From positions 1 to 64,000 of the forward strand of contig CAVXWW010000002.1 of NCBI GenBank assembly GCA_963765545.1: a stretch of 64,000 nucleotides of DNA, given 5' to 3'. The position numbers and the translations under genes are program-made. Source of the DNA: JARRPM01 sp963765545. Its GTDB lineage: Bacteria; Pseudomonadota; Gammaproteobacteria; Pseudomonadales; Halieaceae. Position 1 is the first letter of the stretch. Every line of letters begins with the position of its first letter. The notes under the pieces are model-generated. The model did no database searches and had not been told where the DNA came from. It saw only the letters and a list, made by a program, of their open reading frames with translations. This document shows, piece after piece, positions 61,996 through 64,000 of the stretch.

Positions 61996-62595
61996 TCAGT
62001 GCAGCGCTGCCTGAATCGGCAGGTCGGCGACAATAGCCGCTTCGATATCCAGCAGCTGATCCCAGCGCTCGGTTACCATCTCGGCTTCGAGGTATTTGTT
62101 GGCCAGCCGCAGGAACAGTTCGTAATGGCGCTCCTCGGAGCGGGCGATGGACTGGTAGAACTTTTTCAGTGCGCCCGCTGGCAGTGCGGTAGCCACCAGC
62201 GCAAATCGCTCCGCGCCGCGGGCCTCGATAATGCTGGCAGTCAGCAGTCGGTCCAGCAGGTAAATCTCGCGTCCCTTGCGAATGGAATCCCTCAGGGCGA
62301 GCACGTAATGGTCCTTGCGATCCGCCACTGTGAGCAGGCCGCGCCGGTGTATCCATTTCACTACCTCGCGGTAGTGGGTGAGCTCCTCCACCGCCAGGTC
62401 CGCCATGGCCGCCACCAGTTCAACCCGATCCGGGTAGTGTGACAACATGGAAATTGCCATGCCCGAGGCTTTCTTTTCTGCGGCCGCGTGATCCAGCAGG
62501 AAACTGTCGAAGTCCGCCATGACGGCGGTGGTCCAGGCTGCGGGGGTGGCGCAGCGCAGCGGTGAGTTGGGCATGATAGAAGGCAGTGGTTTCAT
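61996..62595 (-). CDS. miaE: tRNA-(ms2io6A37) hydroxylase MiaE
   Basis: A 199-residue di-iron monooxygenase that hydroxylates the isopentenyl group of the modified adenosine at position 37 of tRNA. Ferritin-like metal motifs are DHAAAEKKASGMA, AVEELTHYREV, EARGAERF and SEERHYELFLRLA. Several in-frame ATGs exist; 62595 gives the usual length, and a longer start at 62634 is unlikely. It is divergent from fabV. Substrate tRNA would need miaA and miaB, which are not in the window. Confidence 0.93.
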   Translation of the reverse strand: MKPLPSIMPNSPLRCATPAAWTTAVMADFDSFLLDHAAAEKKASGMAISMLSHYPDRVELVAAMADLAVEELTHYREVVKWIHRRGLLTVADRKDHYVLALRDSIRKGREIYLLDRLLTASIIEARGAERFALVATALPAGALKKFYQSIARSEERHYELFLRLANKYLEAEMVTERWDQLLDIEAAIVADLPIQAALH

Positions 62596-62805
62596 CTGGG
62601 CCGGTATTGAACTGCAAGTGCGCTGCGAACACAAGGTGCACAGTGTGTGGTTGCCCCTTGGGTCGCGTTCTGCGTCGCCCGCCGTGTTTCCCTCTCGTTG
62701 CAGAGTTGCCGTGGCGATATGCTAGAATTGCCCGATGAAATCCGGGTGGCGCCCGCACGCTTTGGCCAAGCCCGTATACCCATCACTCCCAGGAACATCG
62801 AGCCC

Positions 62806-63996
62806 ATGATTATCAAGCCACGCGTTCGCGGATTTCTTTGCATTACCACTCACCCGGTTGGCTGCGAGGCCAACGTCAAACGTCAGATCGACTACGTTAA
62901 ATCGCAGGGGCCCATCGCAAACGGACCGAAGCGGGTACTGGTGATAGGTGCCTCTACGGGTTATGGATTGGCCTCGCGAATTACGGCTGCGTTCGGGGCG
63001 GGAGCTGCCACCCTGGGTATTTTCTTTGAGAAGGAAGGTAGCGAAAAAAAACCCGGCACGGCGGGCTGGTACAACAGCGCGGCATTCCACAATTTTGCGG
63101 AAGCCGACGGGCTCTATGCAAAGAGCATCAACGGGGATGCCTTCAGCGACGAGATCAAGCGCAAGACTATCGATACGATCAAGGCCGACCTCGGCCAGGT
63201 GGACCTGGTGGTATACAGCCTGGCCGCCCCACGCCGGCAACACCCGGTTACGGGTGAGGTATTTAACTCCACCCTGAAGCCGATTGGCGGGCCCGCGACG
63301 CAAAAAGGAGTGAATACCGACAAGGAGGAAGTGCAGGACTTCCACCTCGAGGCAGCGACCCAGGAAGAAATTGACAACACGGTGGCGGTCATGGGTGGCG
63401 AAGACTGGCAGATGTGGATAGACGCGCTGGACGATGCCGGTGTGCTGGCGGATGGCGCTAAAACCACCGCATACACCTATATCGGCGAAAAACTCACCTG
63501 GGATATTTACTGGCATGGGACCATTGGCGCGGCCAAGAAGGACCTGGACAAACGTGTTGTGGATATACGCGAGCGACTGGCCAGCAGGGGCGGGGATGCC
63601 AGGGTATCAGTGCTCAAGGCAGTGGTCACCCAGGCCAGTGCCGCGATTCCCGCCATGCCCATATACCTGGCGCTGCTGTTCAAGGTAATGAAGGAGCAGG
63701 GTATCCACGAGGGTTGCATAGAGCAGGTCTATGGTCTGTTTCGGGACTCTCTGTATGGCGCCCAGCCCTACCTTGACGAGGAGGGGCGGCTGCGGGCCGA
63801 TCGCAAGGAGCTGGACCCCGCTATACAGGCCGCGGTGGGTGAGCTTTGGGAACAGATCAATACAGACACCTTGCGGGAACTGTCGGATTTTGCCGGTTAT
63901 AAACGCGAGTTCCTGCAGTTGTTCGGGTTTGAGGTGGACGGCGTGGATTACGAGGCTGACGTGAATCCCGACATCGCTATCGCGAATCTGGTCTGA
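62806..63996 (+). CDS. fabV: Enoyl-ACP reductase FabV (trans-2-enoyl-CoA reductase)
   Basis: A 396-residue NADH-dependent reductase of fatty-acid synthesis, the triclosan-resistant FabV type. It starts MIIKPRVRGFLCITTHPVGC, the usual N-terminus, at the ATG at 62806; frames further upstream lack homology. The cofactor motif VLVIGASTGYGLASR and the catalytic Y-x8-K (YWHGTIGAAK) are present. The end is complete, with stop at 63994-63996, a few bases before the window edge. It is a monomeric long SDR common in marine gammaproteobacteria. Confidence 0.97.
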   Translation: MIIKPRVRGFLCITTHPVGCEANVKRQIDYVKSQGPIANGPKRVLVIGASTGYGLASRITAAFGAGAATLGIFFEKEGSEKKPGTAGWYNSAAFHNFAEADGLYAKSINGDAFSDEIKRKTIDTIKADLGQVDLVVYSLAAPRRQHPVTGEVFNSTLKPIGGPATQKGVNTDKEEVQDFHLEAATQEEIDNTVAVMGGEDWQMWIDALDDAGVLADGAKTTAYTYIGEKLTWDIYWHGTIGAAKKDLDKRVVDIRERLASRGGDARVSVLKAVVTQASAAIPAMPIYLALLFKVMKEQGIHEGCIEQVYGLFRDSLYGAQPYLDEEGRLRADRKELDPAIQAAVGELWEQINTDTLRELSDFAGYKREFLQLFGFEVDGVDYEADVNPDIAIANLV

Positions 63997-64000
63997 ACCT

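Overview
The window looks like a chromosomal segment of a marine gammaproteobacterium, most likely from the Halieaceae/OM60 branch or a close relative. This placement is inferred from gene content and gene order (fur-recN-hrcA-grpE-dnaK-dnaJ-dapB, smpB next to ssrA, fabV, paired acyl-CoA dehydrogenases with an LLM-type oxidoreductase, aceK, nadA, aceE-aceF). No rRNA or marker comparison was possible. Coding density is high. Most core genes are GC-rich, while 1-6 kb and 33-42 kb are visibly more AT-rich.

Bases 1-6800 are accessory DNA. They hold the N-terminal 961 codons of a large multi-pass membrane protein with Cache-like extracytoplasmic regions (cut by the window edge), a RAYT transposase remnant with REP-like palindromes, an endonuclease/exonuclease/phosphatase-family protein, a DUF4255/Pvc16-like gene beside a wrecked contractile-tail sheath gene, and a small zinc-ribbon protein. 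Bases 6844-19655 are housekeeping: tmRNA and SmpB, a sodium-dependent transporter, RnfH, BamE, Fur, RecN, the HrcA/GrpE/DnaK/DnaJ heat-shock cluster with sigma-32-like promoters, DapB and a CnoX-like thioredoxin.

Bases 19775-33236 are mainly lipid and CoA metabolism (two acyl-CoA dehydrogenases, an LLM oxidoreductase, an SDR, TesB, a crotonase-fold protein). They also hold AceK, two histidine phosphatases, a regulator with two TetR domains, a MATE pump, Tag glycosylase and an ApbE-like protein that appears to have lost its catalytic motifs.

Bases 33350-46129, all on the minus strand, are the most unusual part. In transcription order they encode a REC-GGDEF-EAL response regulator, a secreted subtilisin-like protease 14 bases downstream, a secreted protein ending in eleven perfect copies of a 13-residue repeat (SFADQSGYKWGIN), a periplasmic-propeller hybrid histidine kinase with a full phosphorelay, and a second propeller kinase whose start overlaps the first kinase's stop. 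All variation between repeat copies is synonymous. One reading is a protease-processed peptide signal sensed by the two kinases and feeding c-di-GMP control. A surface fibre or amyloid is the main alternative. Two more GGDEF proteins follow (46290-49251).

Bases 49503-63996 return to core functions: NadA, BepA, a TusA-like protein, an AI-2E family permease, a pitrilysin-like lipoprotein, pyruvate dehydrogenase E1 and E2, a family 2 glycosyltransferase, MiaE and FabV. No tRNA, rRNA or CRISPR array was seen.
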